From Thiobacillus sp. (GTDB taxonomy: Bacteria; Pseudomonadota; Gammaproteobacteria; Burkholderiales; Thiobacillaceae): a DNA stretch of 21,260 nt. Positions 7,045 to 15,144 of this stretch are shown here, piece by piece. The notes below the pieces were generated by a model that worked only from the letters and a program-made list of their open reading frames with translations, had not been told where the DNA came from and made no database searches. Location: the NCBI GenBank assembly GCA_011391285.1, contig JAABQU010000231.1, positions 1 to 21,260 on the forward strand, in the 5' to 3' direction. Position 1 is the stretch's first letter, and every line of letters begins with the position of its first letter. The position numbers and the translations under genes are program-made.

Positions 7045-8187
7045 ATGACACAACCCAAAATGTTCGATCACGTGGATCGGCTTGGCTCGCTCGACCGGAA
7101 CGTCAATCTTGCCGTCAAGGTGCAAACCATCCACGACGCGTTGCGGGAGCGCTTTGCCTTTATTCAACGCATTGCGGCGGCTGTTTATGATCCTGCGACG
7201 GATACGCTGAAGACCTTCCTGCACACGGGTGAAGACCGTTGCCCGCTCACGCATTACGCGGCCAGGCTCGCAGATGTGCCTTCGCTGCAGGAAATCATCG
7301 AAAAAGGACGGCCACGGGTGGTGAACGACCTGGGCATTTTTTCCGGGAGCCCGCGCGAACACACCCAGCGCATCGTCGCCAGCGACTACCGTGCCAGTTA
7401 CACCATGCCGATGTATCACCAGGGAAGGCTGTTCGGTTTTCTGTTCTTCAATTCACGCGACCCGGACTGTTTCGGCGATGAAGTGCTGAGCCAGATCGAT
7501 CCCTTCGGGCATCTGATTGCGCTCACCATCATCAACGATCTCACCATGCTGCATACCTTGCTCGCCTCGGTGAAAACGGCGCGCGACATGGCGCATGCGC
7601 GGGATGGCGAGACGGGTTCGCATCTCGACCGCATGTCACGATTTGCGCGTGCCATTGCTGAAGCGGTTGCTGAACGTTACGAGTTGACCGACGAGATCAT
7701 CGAGAAGATTTTCATTTTTTCCCCGCTGCATGACATCGGGAAAATCGCCATTCCGGATCGCGTGCTGCTGAAGCCCGGCAAGCTCGATTCTGACGAAGAA
7801 GCACTGATGCGTACCCATCCGATCCGTGGACGCGAAATCATCGACCAGATGTTCGCGCACTTCGAGATGGGTCGGATGCAGGGCAGCGACATCCTGCGCA
7901 ACATCGCCCTGTTTCACCACGAGTCCATTGACGGATCGGGCTATCCGGATGGACGCACGGGCGGGGATATTCCGGTCGAAGCGCGCATCGTCGCTGTCGC
8001 AGACATCTTCGACGCGCTGACCAGCCGCCGGCCCTACAAGCCGGCGTGGAGCAATGACGATGCGTTCGCCCTGCTGCGCCAGCTCGCAGGCAGAAAACTG
8101 GACGCGCACTGTGTGAATGCGCTGATCGACAACCGCGAGCAGATCGAGGACATCCAGCGCCAGTTCCAGGAAAACGTCATCGGCTGA
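7045..8187 (+). CDS. GAF domain / HD-GYP domain protein (probable cyclic-di-GMP phosphodiesterase)
   Basis: The protein has 380 residues. Residues ~25-165 form a GAF-like sensor domain (VQTIHDALRERF, ending in FGFLFFNSRDPDCF and ALTIIND). Residues ~180-370 form an HD-GYP hydrolase: ETGSH at 189-193, the metal-binding HD at 229-230 followed by IGKIAIPD, H258, HHE at 291-293, DGSGYP at 296-301 and VAVADIFDALTS with D320. HD-GYP enzymes hydrolyse cyclic-di-GMP to pGpG or GMP, and all key HD and GYP residues are present. No membrane segment or receiver domain is visible, so it is probably a cytoplasmic ligand-responsive enzyme. No good ribosome binding site is seen at ATG 7045. The next gene starts 61 bases downstream. 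Confidence 0.93.
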   Translation: MTQPKMFDHVDRLGSLDRNVNLAVKVQTIHDALRERFAFIQRIAAAVYDPATDTLKTFLHTGEDRCPLTHYAARLADVPSLQEIIEKGRPRVVNDLGIFSGSPREHTQRIVASDYRASYTMPMYHQGRLFGFLFFNSRDPDCFGDEVLSQIDPFGHLIALTIINDLTMLHTLLASVKTARDMAHARDGETGSHLDRMSRFARAIAEAVAERYELTDEIIEKIFIFSPLHDIGKIAIPDRVLLKPGKLDSDEEALMRTHPIRGREIIDQMFAHFEMGRMQGSDILRNIALFHHESIDGSGYPDGRTGGDIPVEARIVAVADIFDALTSRRPYKPAWSNDDAFALLRQLAGRKLDAHCVNALIDNREQIEDIQRQFQENVIG

Positions 8188-8248
8188 ATGCGGATTCCGA
8201 CAGGCACGCCTCCGCAACTTTGCTATGTTCAAAGGAAGGGAGGTGTTC

Positions 8249-8875
8249 ATGGTCTTTCATAACCGCAACGAAGCTGCCGACCGCCTGGCTGTCGCCCTCG
8301 AGGCCTACAAAGGCAAAAACCCGCTGGTTCTCGCCATCCCGCGCGGTGCGGTACCGATGGGGCAGCGGCTGGCCAAAGCGCTGGAGGGCGAGCTCGACGT
8401 GGTGCTGGTGCGCAAGCTGCGCGCGCCGTTCAATCCGGAATTCGCCATTGGCTCGATCGACGAATCGGGCTGGACCTATATCGCGGACTACGCCGAATCG
8501 GCCGGTGGCACGCCCACCTATCTGGAGCAGGAAAAGCGCGACCAGTTGGCCACGATCCGCACGCGCCGCGAGCAGTACACGCCGCTGCGTCCGCCGATCG
8601 ATCCGGCGGGGCGCATTGTGATCGTGGTAGACGATGGCCTGGCCACCGGGGCGACGATGATTTCGGCGCTGCATGCGCTGCGCGACAAGAAGCCGGCGAA
8701 GCTGATCTGCGCGGTGCCGGTGGCGCCGCCGGACACGCTGGAAAAAATCCGGGGCTATGCGGACGAAGTGATCTGCCTGCAGGCACCGATGTTCTTTCAG
8801 GCGGTCGGGCAGTTCTACGCCGACTTTCCGCAAATCGACGACCGCGAAGTCGAGGCCATTCTCAAAGAGGCCTGA
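8249..8875 (+). CDS. Phosphoribosyltransferase family protein
   Basis: This 208-residue protein has a type I phosphoribosyltransferase fold of the COG1926 kind. The PRPP-binding signature VVDDGLATGAT is at about 126-136, the N-terminal PRGAVPMG loop at 31-38, and RKLRAPFNPEFAIGSI at 55-70 is typical of this subgroup. The reaction in this subgroup is not established; close relatives are often found fused or adjacent to dienelactone-hydrolase-like proteins, one of which is encoded at 13403 in this window but not adjacent. The start is ATG 8249, because GGAAGGGAGGT lies just upstream at 8234-8244; the upstream ATG at 8225 would put that site inside the gene. It converges on the exporter operon with nine bases between stops and no obvious terminator. 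Confidence 0.88.
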   Translation: MVFHNRNEAADRLAVALEAYKGKNPLVLAIPRGAVPMGQRLAKALEGELDVVLVRKLRAPFNPEFAIGSIDESGWTYIADYAESAGGTPTYLEQEKRDQLATIRTRREQYTPLRPPIDPAGRIVIVVDDGLATGATMISALHALRDKKPAKLICAVPVAPPDTLEKIRGYADEVICLQAPMFFQAVGQFYADFPQIDDREVEAILKEA

Positions 8876-8884
8876 TCCTGCAAT

Positions 8885-10078
8885 TCAGCGCGGCTTCACC
8901 CGCGTTCCATCGCCGATCTTGTCGTCCGGGTGACTCACAAGCCTGGCGCCGGCAGCGAGCCCTGACAGGACCTGCGTGGCCAGCCCCGCGCGCTGGCCGG
9001 TCACGACCGGGGTCAGTCGTGCGCGGCCGCCGTCTATCGCAAACACGGCCCAGCCCTCGCCATGGCGGAACAGCGCGCTGGTCGGCAGCTGCAGCACGTC
9101 GTCGCCTTCCCACAGCACGAAGCGCGCTTCCACCCGATAGCCGTCGCCGAGCGACTGCCAGGCTTCGCGCGGCGAGGCGAAGTCGACGATCACGCGCACC
9201 CGCTGCTCCTCGACGCCGAGCGCCGAGATCTTGGTGAAGCCGCTCGGCTCGACCACGCGCACCGTACCTTCGACGGCCTGTTCTCCGCCCCAGCGATCGA
9301 GAATGACCTTGGACCCAGGCGCGATTTTCACCGCGTGGGTGGACAGCACTTCCACCTCGACTTCCAGGCTGTCGGGATTGCCGATTTCGAGCAGCGGCTG
9401 GCCGGACGCCACCGCACCCTCGCTTTCCTGCAACAGCTTCAGCACACGCCCCGCCACCGGCGCGCGCACCTGCAGCAGGTCGGCCGCGCCGCCGTTCTGC
9501 AATTTGCTGGTGCTGGCAACCGCGGCGCGCGCGGTCTCGAGTTCGAAGCGCGCCACCTTGACCGAATGCGCCGAGGCTTGCTGCACGGCACGGGCGCGGG
9601 TCTCTGCGCTGCGGGCGGTGTCGAGCGCCTGGGGGGAGAGGAAATTCGACTCGCCCAGGGATTCGGCGCGCATGCGTTCCTGCTGCGCCAGTTCTGCCGC
9701 GGCGGTGGCGGCGCGGGCGTTTTCCTCGGCCACCGCCAGCGCGGCCTGCGCGGCGCTCACCTGCGCCTGCGCCTGCGCACGGGTGCGCGGATCGAGCGCC
9801 ACCGAACGCGCGGGTTCGATCACCGCGAGCACCTGCCCAACGACGACGGCATCGCCCGCTTTGAGGTCGCTGCGGCGCGCGTAGCCGGCCACCGGCGCCG
9901 TCACCTGATAGCGCTCCATGACGCGGGTCTTGCCTTCTTCTTCCACCGTCACCACAAGCGGCGCGCGCGTCACCTCGGCAACATCCACCGGGACCGCGCG
10001 CGGCATGAAGCCGAACGCGAGACCCGCCGCCACGATGACCGCGGTCGCCAGCATTCCGAATTTTGCGCGTACCTGCAT
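8885..10078 (-). CDS. HlyD/MacA-type periplasmic adaptor subunit of an ABC exporter
   Basis: This 397-residue membrane-fusion protein has one N-terminal transmembrane anchor (about 8-25). It continues with a first beta-barrel/lipoyl half (EEEGKTRV, APVAGYARR at 61-69, KAGDAV), then a long alanine- and glutamine-rich coiled-coil hairpin (about 98-205), the second lipoyl half (VRAPVAGRVLKLLQES) and beta-barrel and membrane-proximal domains. It would bridge the inner-membrane ABC permease to an outer-membrane channel. The start ATG 10078 is preceded by AGGA at about 10090-10093, and only 14 bases separate it from the permease stop. It is the last gene of the ATPase-permease-adaptor operon. No outer-membrane TolC-type gene is in the window. 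Confidence 0.92.
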   Translation of the reverse strand: MQVRAKFGMLATAVIVAAGLAFGFMPRAVPVDVAEVTRAPLVVTVEEEGKTRVMERYQVTAPVAGYARRSDLKAGDAVVVGQVLAVIEPARSVALDPRTRAQAQAQVSAAQAALAVAEENARAATAAAELAQQERMRAESLGESNFLSPQALDTARSAETRARAVQQASAHSVKVARFELETARAAVASTSKLQNGGAADLLQVRAPVAGRVLKLLQESEGAVASGQPLLEIGNPDSLEVEVEVLSTHAVKIAPGSKVILDRWGGEQAVEGTVRVVEPSGFTKISALGVEEQRVRVIVDFASPREAWQSLGDGYRVEARFVLWEGDDVLQLPTSALFRHGEGWAVFAIDGGRARLTPVVTGQRAGLATQVLSGLAAGARLVSHPDDKIGDGTRVKPR

Positions 10079-10092
10079 GTTCGTTGTTTTTC

Positions 10093-12462
10093 CTATTCGC
10101 GTGTTTTGAGTACCGCCACCAGATCGAGCCGGCCCAGGCGCAGCCACAACAGCAAGGCGGAGAGCAGCGCGGACACGACGACCACGGCCGCCCCCATGGC
10201 GTAGTTTTCCGGCGTGAGCAGCAGCGGCAGCCGGTAGAGTTCGTTCTGGAACGACACAATCAGGATGCCGACCAGGCCGACGCCGACCAGAAATCCGACC
10301 GGAATCGCCGCCAGCGTCAGCAGCGCCAGTTCCCCCAGCAGGATATAGGCGATCTCGCCACGGGTGAAGCCCAGCACCCGCAGGCTGGCGAGTTCGCGCC
10401 CGCGTTCCGAAAGCGCGATGCGCGCGCTGTTGTAGACCACGCCGAAACCGATCGCGCCGGCCAGCAGCGTGGCCACCAGGTTGTAGAACAGGATGAACTC
10501 GCCGATGGTGGCGTAGAAGCTCTGGATCGCCGCCTTGTTGGCGACCATGCCGAGCACACGCGGACGTTCGTGCAGCCGGGCATAGAGTTCGGTTTCCATG
10601 CCCGGCTGCACCGCGAGGTAGGCGCCCGACACCGTGTTGCCCTCGCGCATCAGCGCGTTCAGCGAGTCCTTCTGCATGTAGGCCGAGACGCCGAGGAACT
10701 GCCTGGTGATGCCGAGCACCGGCACCTGCAGCACCGGACGCCGGCCTTCCAGCACCTCCACCGTCAACATGTCGCCCGGCTTCACGTGCAGGATCTTGTT
10801 CGCCAGGTGATCGGTCAGCACCACGCCGCCCGGCGGCACCGCCACCGGCTGCAGCGTGCTGTCGAGCGAGCGGTGCAGCTGGCCCTCCGGCTGGATGCCG
10901 AACAGCGCGGCACGATGCTGGTAATGCCGGAAGCGCAGGATCGCCGGCACGTCGCGAAAGCCTTCCACGAAATCGACGCCCGGAAGCGCAGCCAGCTCAT
11001 GCAGCGCGCGGCCGGAAGTGGGCTCGATGAAGGCGAGCGCCAGATCCTCACGCGCGGCCTGGCGAAACTGCACGTCGACCATGAAATCGATCGCCCCCTT
11101 CTGGTAGTTGCCCACCATCATCAGGCCACAGGCGCAGGCGATGCCCAGCACGGTCAAGAGCGACTTCAGCGGGCGCCGCTCGATGTGGCGCAGGATCATC
11201 CGCGTGGGCGCGGCGAACCAGCGCTGCAGGCCGATGCGCTCGACCAGCGTCGTGCGGTAAGTCTCCGGCATCTCTGGTCGCATGCCTTCAGCTGGCGGCA
11301 GCCGCACGGCGCGCGCGACCGAATACAAGGTGCCGCTGACTGCCGCCGCCACGGCCACTGCGAGCGCAACCAGCATCACCCCGGCATTGAGCCGGTAATC
11401 GAGATAGGGAAAGCGGAACGTCGTCTCCATATACACATTGGAAAGGCCCTGGCCGAACCAGGCGCCGAGCGCCACGCCGCCGGCCACGCCGAGCAACACC
11501 ATCAGCAGCACCAGCTTGACGTAATGCGCGCCGATCGCCAGATAGGGATAGCCGAAGGCCTTGAGGATGGCGATCTGGTCACGCTGCAGTGCGATCAGCC
11601 GGCTCAGCACCACATTGAGCAGGAAGGCGGCGACGCCGAGGAAGATGGCGGGAAACACGGTGGCCGTGGTTTGTAGCTGCTTCAGTTCCTCGCTGAGAAA
11701 GCGGTTGGAAAACTGGGTCTTGCGCCCGTAGGCGCCGGTGCTGCCATAGGTTCCGAGCACCGCGTCGACGCGGTCGATCACATCCTGCTCGTGGGCGTCG
11801 CGCGCCAGGGTCAGGCTGACCTGGTTGAAGGCACCCTCCATGTCGTAGGCCGCGGCCAGCGCATTGCGCCCCATCCACAGCACGCCGTAGCGCTTGAAGT
11901 CAGGAAACATCGCGCCGGGCGCGATCTGGTAGACATATTCCGGCGACACCGCGACGCCGACCACGGTGAGCTGCTTGCGCTTGCCGTTGATGATGGCGGC
12001 GAGCGTATCGCCCGGCTGGAAACCGTGGGCGTCGGCAAAGGTGTCGGACAGCACCACTTCGTCCGTGCTCCATGGTTGCACCATGCGTCCGCGCCGGATG
12101 TGCAGCGCATTGAGTACCGGCTCGCCCTGGTCCGGTAGCGACAGCAATAGGCCGGTGATGGGGTCGGAAAAGCCTTCCACTTCGAGCTTCACCCCTGCCC
12201 TCACCCGCGTCTCCACGCGTTCCACGCCGGGCAACGCAGCGAGTCGCTCGGCCACCGGCTCGGGCGCGCGCTTGAGGCTGGCGAACACCTCGGCAAAGCG
12301 GTACTCGCTGTAAAAGCGGTCGCGCGTGGTGGCCAGCGAATCATAGGTGGAGAGCGACATCACCAGGGTGGCGACGCCGCCCATGATCACCGCCGCAATG
12401 GCCAGCACCTGGCCGCGCAGGTGCCACAGGTCGCGAAAGAGCTTGCGGTCGAGCGCGCGCAT
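10093..12462 (-). CDS. ABC transporter permease with two FtsX domains
   Basis: This 789-residue inner-membrane protein starts with a signal-anchor-like helix (about 17-37), then a large periplasmic region resembling MacB_PCD. A first FtsX domain has three helices at about 265-400, a further helix near 430-455 (LLTVLGIACACGLMM) begins the second half with another periplasmic domain, and a second FtsX domain lies at about 660-785. The duplicated FtsX architecture sets it apart from the ~400-residue MacB/DevC type permeases. The ATG start is four bases after the ATPase stop, so translation is probably coupled. With the ATPase and HlyD adaptor it forms a mechanotransmission-type exporter; the substrate is unknown and could be lipid, peptide or drug. 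Confidence 0.93.
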   Translation of the reverse strand: MRALDRKLFRDLWHLRGQVLAIAAVIMGGVATLVMSLSTYDSLATTRDRFYSEYRFAEVFASLKRAPEPVAERLAALPGVERVETRVRAGVKLEVEGFSDPITGLLLSLPDQGEPVLNALHIRRGRMVQPWSTDEVVLSDTFADAHGFQPGDTLAAIINGKRKQLTVVGVAVSPEYVYQIAPGAMFPDFKRYGVLWMGRNALAAAYDMEGAFNQVSLTLARDAHEQDVIDRVDAVLGTYGSTGAYGRKTQFSNRFLSEELKQLQTTATVFPAIFLGVAAFLLNVVLSRLIALQRDQIAILKAFGYPYLAIGAHYVKLVLLMVLLGVAGGVALGAWFGQGLSNVYMETTFRFPYLDYRLNAGVMLVALAVAVAAAVSGTLYSVARAVRLPPAEGMRPEMPETYRTTLVERIGLQRWFAAPTRMILRHIERRPLKSLLTVLGIACACGLMMVGNYQKGAIDFMVDVQFRQAAREDLALAFIEPTSGRALHELAALPGVDFVEGFRDVPAILRFRHYQHRAALFGIQPEGQLHRSLDSTLQPVAVPPGGVVLTDHLANKILHVKPGDMLTVEVLEGRRPVLQVPVLGITRQFLGVSAYMQKDSLNALMREGNTVSGAYLAVQPGMETELYARLHERPRVLGMVANKAAIQSFYATIGEFILFYNLVATLLAGAIGFGVVYNSARIALSERGRELASLRVLGFTRGEIAYILLGELALLTLAAIPVGFLVGVGLVGILIVSFQNELYRLPLLLTPENYAMGAAVVVVSALLSALLLWLRLGRLDLVAVLKTRE

Positions 12463-12466
12463 GGGC

Positions 12467-13198
12467 CTACCAGCTCAACTCCCTTGCCGCGCGCTTGTGC
12501 GGATTGGAATGGATTTCAGCTATTTGACCGTCCGACAGGCGGATCACCCGATCGGCCATGTCGGCGATGCCCGCGTTGTGCGTGATCAGCACGGTGAGCG
12601 TGCCGAGTTCGCGGTTCACCTTTTCCAGCACCTCGAGCACCACCACGCCGGTGGCCGAATCGAGCGCGCCGGTGGGTTCGTCGCACAGCAGCACTGCCGG
12701 GTTCTTGGCGACCGCGCGGGCGATCGCCACGCGCTGCTGCTCACCGCCGGAGAGCTGGGCGGGAAAGTGGTCGAGGCGGTTGCCCAGCCCGACCAGGCCA
12801 AGCGCGTCTTCCGGCCGCATCGGCGCCGTGGCGATTTCAGTCACCGCGGCGACGTTCTCGCGCGCGGTCAGGCTGGGAATCAGGTTGTAGAACTGGAACA
12901 CGAAGCCGACATGCTCGCGGCGGAAGCGGGTGAGTTCGGCCTCCGAGGCGCCTGTGAGCTTGTGGTCGAGGTAACGCACCTCGCCGCCGCTGGGGGCGTC
13001 GAGCCCGCCGAGGATGTTCAGCAGGGTCGATTTGCCACTGCCCGAGGGGCCCAGCAGCACCACCAGTTCGCCGCGATACAGGGTGAGGTCGATGCCGCGC
13101 AGCGCGTGCACCTCGACCTCGCCCATGCGGTAGATTTTGGTGAGGCCGTGGGCGACGAAGATGGCGTTGGATTGATCAGCTGGCATGCGTTTCATCAT
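12467..13198 (-). CDS. ABC transporter ATP-binding protein (MacB/LolD type)
   Basis: This 243-residue ATPase has Walker [10 protein letters not shown] at about 50-58, a Q-loop at about Q102 in [14 protein letters not shown], the signature LSGGEQQR at 149-156, Walker [12 protein letters not shown] at 170-180 and a switch His in [23 protein letters not shown] is typical of the MacB/LolD/FtsE branch that pairs with FtsX-type permeases. Three ATGs (13198, 13195, 13186) are possible starts; the conserved region begins well after all three, and the ribosome binding site is weak. It is the first gene of the operon with the permease four bases downstream. It diverges from no gene; upstream lies a repeat-containing gap. 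Confidence 0.93.
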   Translation of the reverse strand: MMKRMPADQSNAIFVAHGLTKIYRMGEVEVHALRGIDLTLYRGELVVLLGPSGSGKSTLLNILGGLDAPSGGEVRYLDHKLTGASEAELTRFRREHVGFVFQFYNLIPSLTARENVAAVTEIATAPMRPEDALGLVGLGNRLDHFPAQLSGGEQQRVAIARAVAKNPAVLLCDEPTGALDSATGVVVLEVLEKVNRELGTLTVLITHNAGIADMADRVIRLSDGQIAEIHSNPHKRAARELSW

Positions 13199-13240
13199 GC
13201 CACAGCCTGTGGTTAGAGCGTGCGACGATGGTCTCTGCAA

Positions 13241-13378
13241 TGTCATTGCGAGGCGCGAAGCGGTGCGGCATACGACTCCACATGGCCTTTACCCCATAGT
13301 GGATCGGAGTCCTTTAGGGCAATCCAGGCTGCCCGCTCGATCAATGCGCTGGATTGCCGCGCTTCGCTCGCAATGACA
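13241..13378. repeat. REP/MITE-like inverted repeat
   Basis: The left arm 13241-13270 (TGTCATTGCGAGGCGCGAAG...) and the right arm 13350-13378 (...GCTTCGCTCGCAATGACA) are inverted copies of a motif widespread in intergenic DNA of many bacteria. A second inverted pair, CAATCCAG at 13320-13327 and CTGGATTG at 13349-13356, lies inside. The element fills the gap between the exporter ATPase (5' side) and the end of the hydrolase operon. It codes for nothing visible. Confidence 0.75.
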
Positions 13379-13402
13379 AAGCAACCCACCTGGGCACGCG
13401 GC

Positions 13403-14053
13403 TTAAATCGTCTTTGCCGGTAAATGCTTCGCGAACCAGGCCGCCGCCTGACGCGCCACGTCCTCCAGCGTGCCGGTTTCCTCGAACAGGTGGGTCGCGC
13501 CGGGAATGATGACCAGTTCCTTTTCGCAGTGCAGCTGGGCATAGGCCTGCTGGTTGAGGTCGATGACGATATCGTCGAAGCCGCCGACCAGCAGGAGAGT
13601 CGGTGCCGCCACGTTCCCCAGCGCCACGCGGCTCGCCAGATCGGGACGGCCGCCGCGCGAGACGACGGCTTTGGCATCCGTGCCCAGCATCGCCGCGGCC
13701 TCGATCGCGGCGGCAGCGCCGGTGCTGGCGCCAAAGAACCCCAGCGGCAGATCGCGGAGGGCTGGCTGCGACACCACCCAGCGCGCGGCATCCAGCAGAC
13801 GCTGGGTCAGCAGCGCAATGTCGAAGCGACGCTCGTAATCGCGATCCTCTGCCGGCGTCAGCAGGTCCATCAGCAGGGTACCGACGCCGGCCTGCCGCAG
13901 CACGCCGGCCACGTAGTTGTTGCGCGGCGAGAGGCGCGACGAACCGCTGCCGTGGGCGAACAGCACCAGCCCGACAGCGCGATCCGGAATCTCCAGCATG
14001 CCTTCGATGGTGACGGGGCCAGCGGGGATGTGGGCCAGGGTCGAGGCCTTCAT
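13403..14053 (-). CDS. Dienelactone-hydrolase-like alpha/beta hydrolase
   Basis: This 216-residue alpha/beta hydrolase has an oxyanion-loop-like HGSGSS at about 34-39, the nucleophile Ser110 in GASTG, an acid candidate Asp160 or Asp161 in GGFDD, and the catalytic His188 in GATHLFEE. Length and arrangement fit the small DLH-like family; the physiological substrate is unknown. The ATG at 14053 overlaps the TGA of the radical SAM gene (ATGA at 14050-14053), so it is translationally coupled as the third gene of the AmmeMemoRadiSam operon. A longer frame upstream lies inside the radical SAM gene and is rejected. Confidence 0.88.
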   Translation of the reverse strand: MKASTLAHIPAGPVTIEGMLEIPDRAVGLVLFAHGSGSSRLSPRNNYVAGVLRQAGVGTLLMDLLTPAEDRDYERRFDIALLTQRLLDAARWVVSQPALRDLPLGFFGASTGAAAAIEAAAMLGTDAKAVVSRGGRPDLASRVALGNVAAPTLLLVGGFDDIVIDLNQQAYAQLHCEKELVIIPGATHLFEETGTLEDVARQAAAWFAKHLPAKTI

Positions 14054-15144
14054 GGCCGGCCTTCCCGATGCATGGCAATCGGGATGCGGCGGTTGCCGAA
14101 GGGATGGCTGAACGCTCCGAAGCGGCCGGCGACAGCAGTGCCGCAATGCGGACAATGGCCGTCTAGCGTGAGCTTGTAGTCGTCGATGCGATACCAGTCG
14201 CGCACGATCAGCGGTTCGTGGCAGCCGGGGCAGAACGTGGTGCCGCCGGTCGTGTCGTGCACGTTTCCGGTGTAGACGTAATGCAGGCCGGCCTTCAGCG
14301 CGATTTCACGCGCACGGGTGAGCGTGAACGCGGGAGTGGGCGGCACGTCCATCATTTTCCAGTCGGGATGGAAGGCCGAAAAATGCAGCGGCACGTCGGG
14401 ACCGAGCTCCTTCATGATCCACTGGGAGAGCGCTTCGATCTCGGCGTCGGAATCGTTGTGGCCGGGAATCAGCAACGTGGTGATCTCGAACCAGACGTCC
14501 GTTTCGCGCTTCAGGTACACCAGCGTATCGAGCACCGGCTGCAGGTGGCCGCCGGTCAGCTTGACGTAGAAATCCTCGGTGAAACCCTTGAGGTCGACGT
14601 TGGCGGCGTCCATCTTGGCGTAGAACTCGCGGCGCGGTTCCTCGGTGATGTAGCCCGCGGTGACCGCCACGGTCTTGATGCCGCGCGCACGGCAGGCGTC
14701 GGCCACGTCCATCGCATATTCGGCGAAGATCACCGGGTCGTTGTAGGTGAAGGCCACACTCTTGCAGCCGCTCTCCTCGGCTGCCTTGGCGATCTCGTCC
14801 GGCATCGCCCGGTCGACCATGGTGTCGGTCTCGCGCGACTTGGAAATGTCCCAGTTCTGGCAAAACTTGCAGGCCAAATTGCAGCCTGCGGTCCCGAATG
14901 AAAACACCGACGATCCCGGGTAGAAATGGTTGAGCGGCTTCTTCTCGATGGGATCGACGCAGAAGCCCGACGAGCGCCCGTAGGTGGTGAGGACCATCTT
15001 GCCGCCCTCCATCTTGCGCACGAAGCACAGGCCGCGCTGGCCCTCGTGCAGTTTGCAGTAGCGCGGGCACAGGTCGCACTCGATGCGGCCGTCGGGCAGC
15101 ACATGCCACCAGCGCGCCGGGTAATGTGATTCAGGGATGCTCAT
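14050..15144 (-). CDS. AmmeMemoRadiSam system radical SAM enzyme
   Basis: The protein has 364 residues. The radical SAM cluster motif CxxxCxxC is C88-C92-C95 in CNLACKFCQNW. An N-terminal cysteine group (C23, C26, C30, C40) precedes it, and a C-terminal zinc-ribbon-like pair of CxxC motifs (CPGC and CPHC) follows, a feature of this PflA-like subgroup. The VDLKGFTEDFY segment is also typical. It is the partner of Memo-like and AMMECR1 proteins across bacteria and archaea, but the reaction is not known to me. The start ATG 15144 overlaps the TGA of the upstream Memo-AMMECR1 gene (ATGA at 15141-15144), and its own stop overlaps the hydrolase start. Confidence 0.93.
   Translation of the reverse strand: MSIPESHYPARWWHVLPDGRIECDLCPRYCKLHEGQRGLCFVRKMEGGKMVLTTYGRSSGFCVDPIEKKPLNHFYPGSSVFSFGTAGCNLACKFCQNWDISKSRETDTMVDRAMPDEIAKAAEESGCKSVAFTYNDPVIFAEYAMDVADACRARGIKTVAVTAGYITEEPRREFYAKMDAANVDLKGFTEDFYVKLTGGHLQPVLDTLVYLKRETDVWFEITTLLIPGHNDSDAEIEALSQWIMKELGPDVPLHFSAFHPDWKMMDVPPTPAFTLTRAREIALKAGLHYVYTGNVHDTTGGTTFCPGCHEPLIVRDWYRIDDYKLTLDGHCPHCGTAVAGRFGAFSHPFGNRRIPIAMHREGRP

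Noticed and set aside
10063..11676. 537-residue plus-strand frame opposite the permease
   Set aside because: It is a Gln/His/Arg-rich shadow of the FtsX permease and adaptor start; no domain is visible.
13241..13378. CRISPR array
   Set aside because: There are just two arms in inverted orientation, without regular spacers.
13243..13791. 182-residue minus-strand frame through the repeat
   Set aside because: It reads across the REP-like palindrome and is an out-of-frame shadow of the hydrolase.
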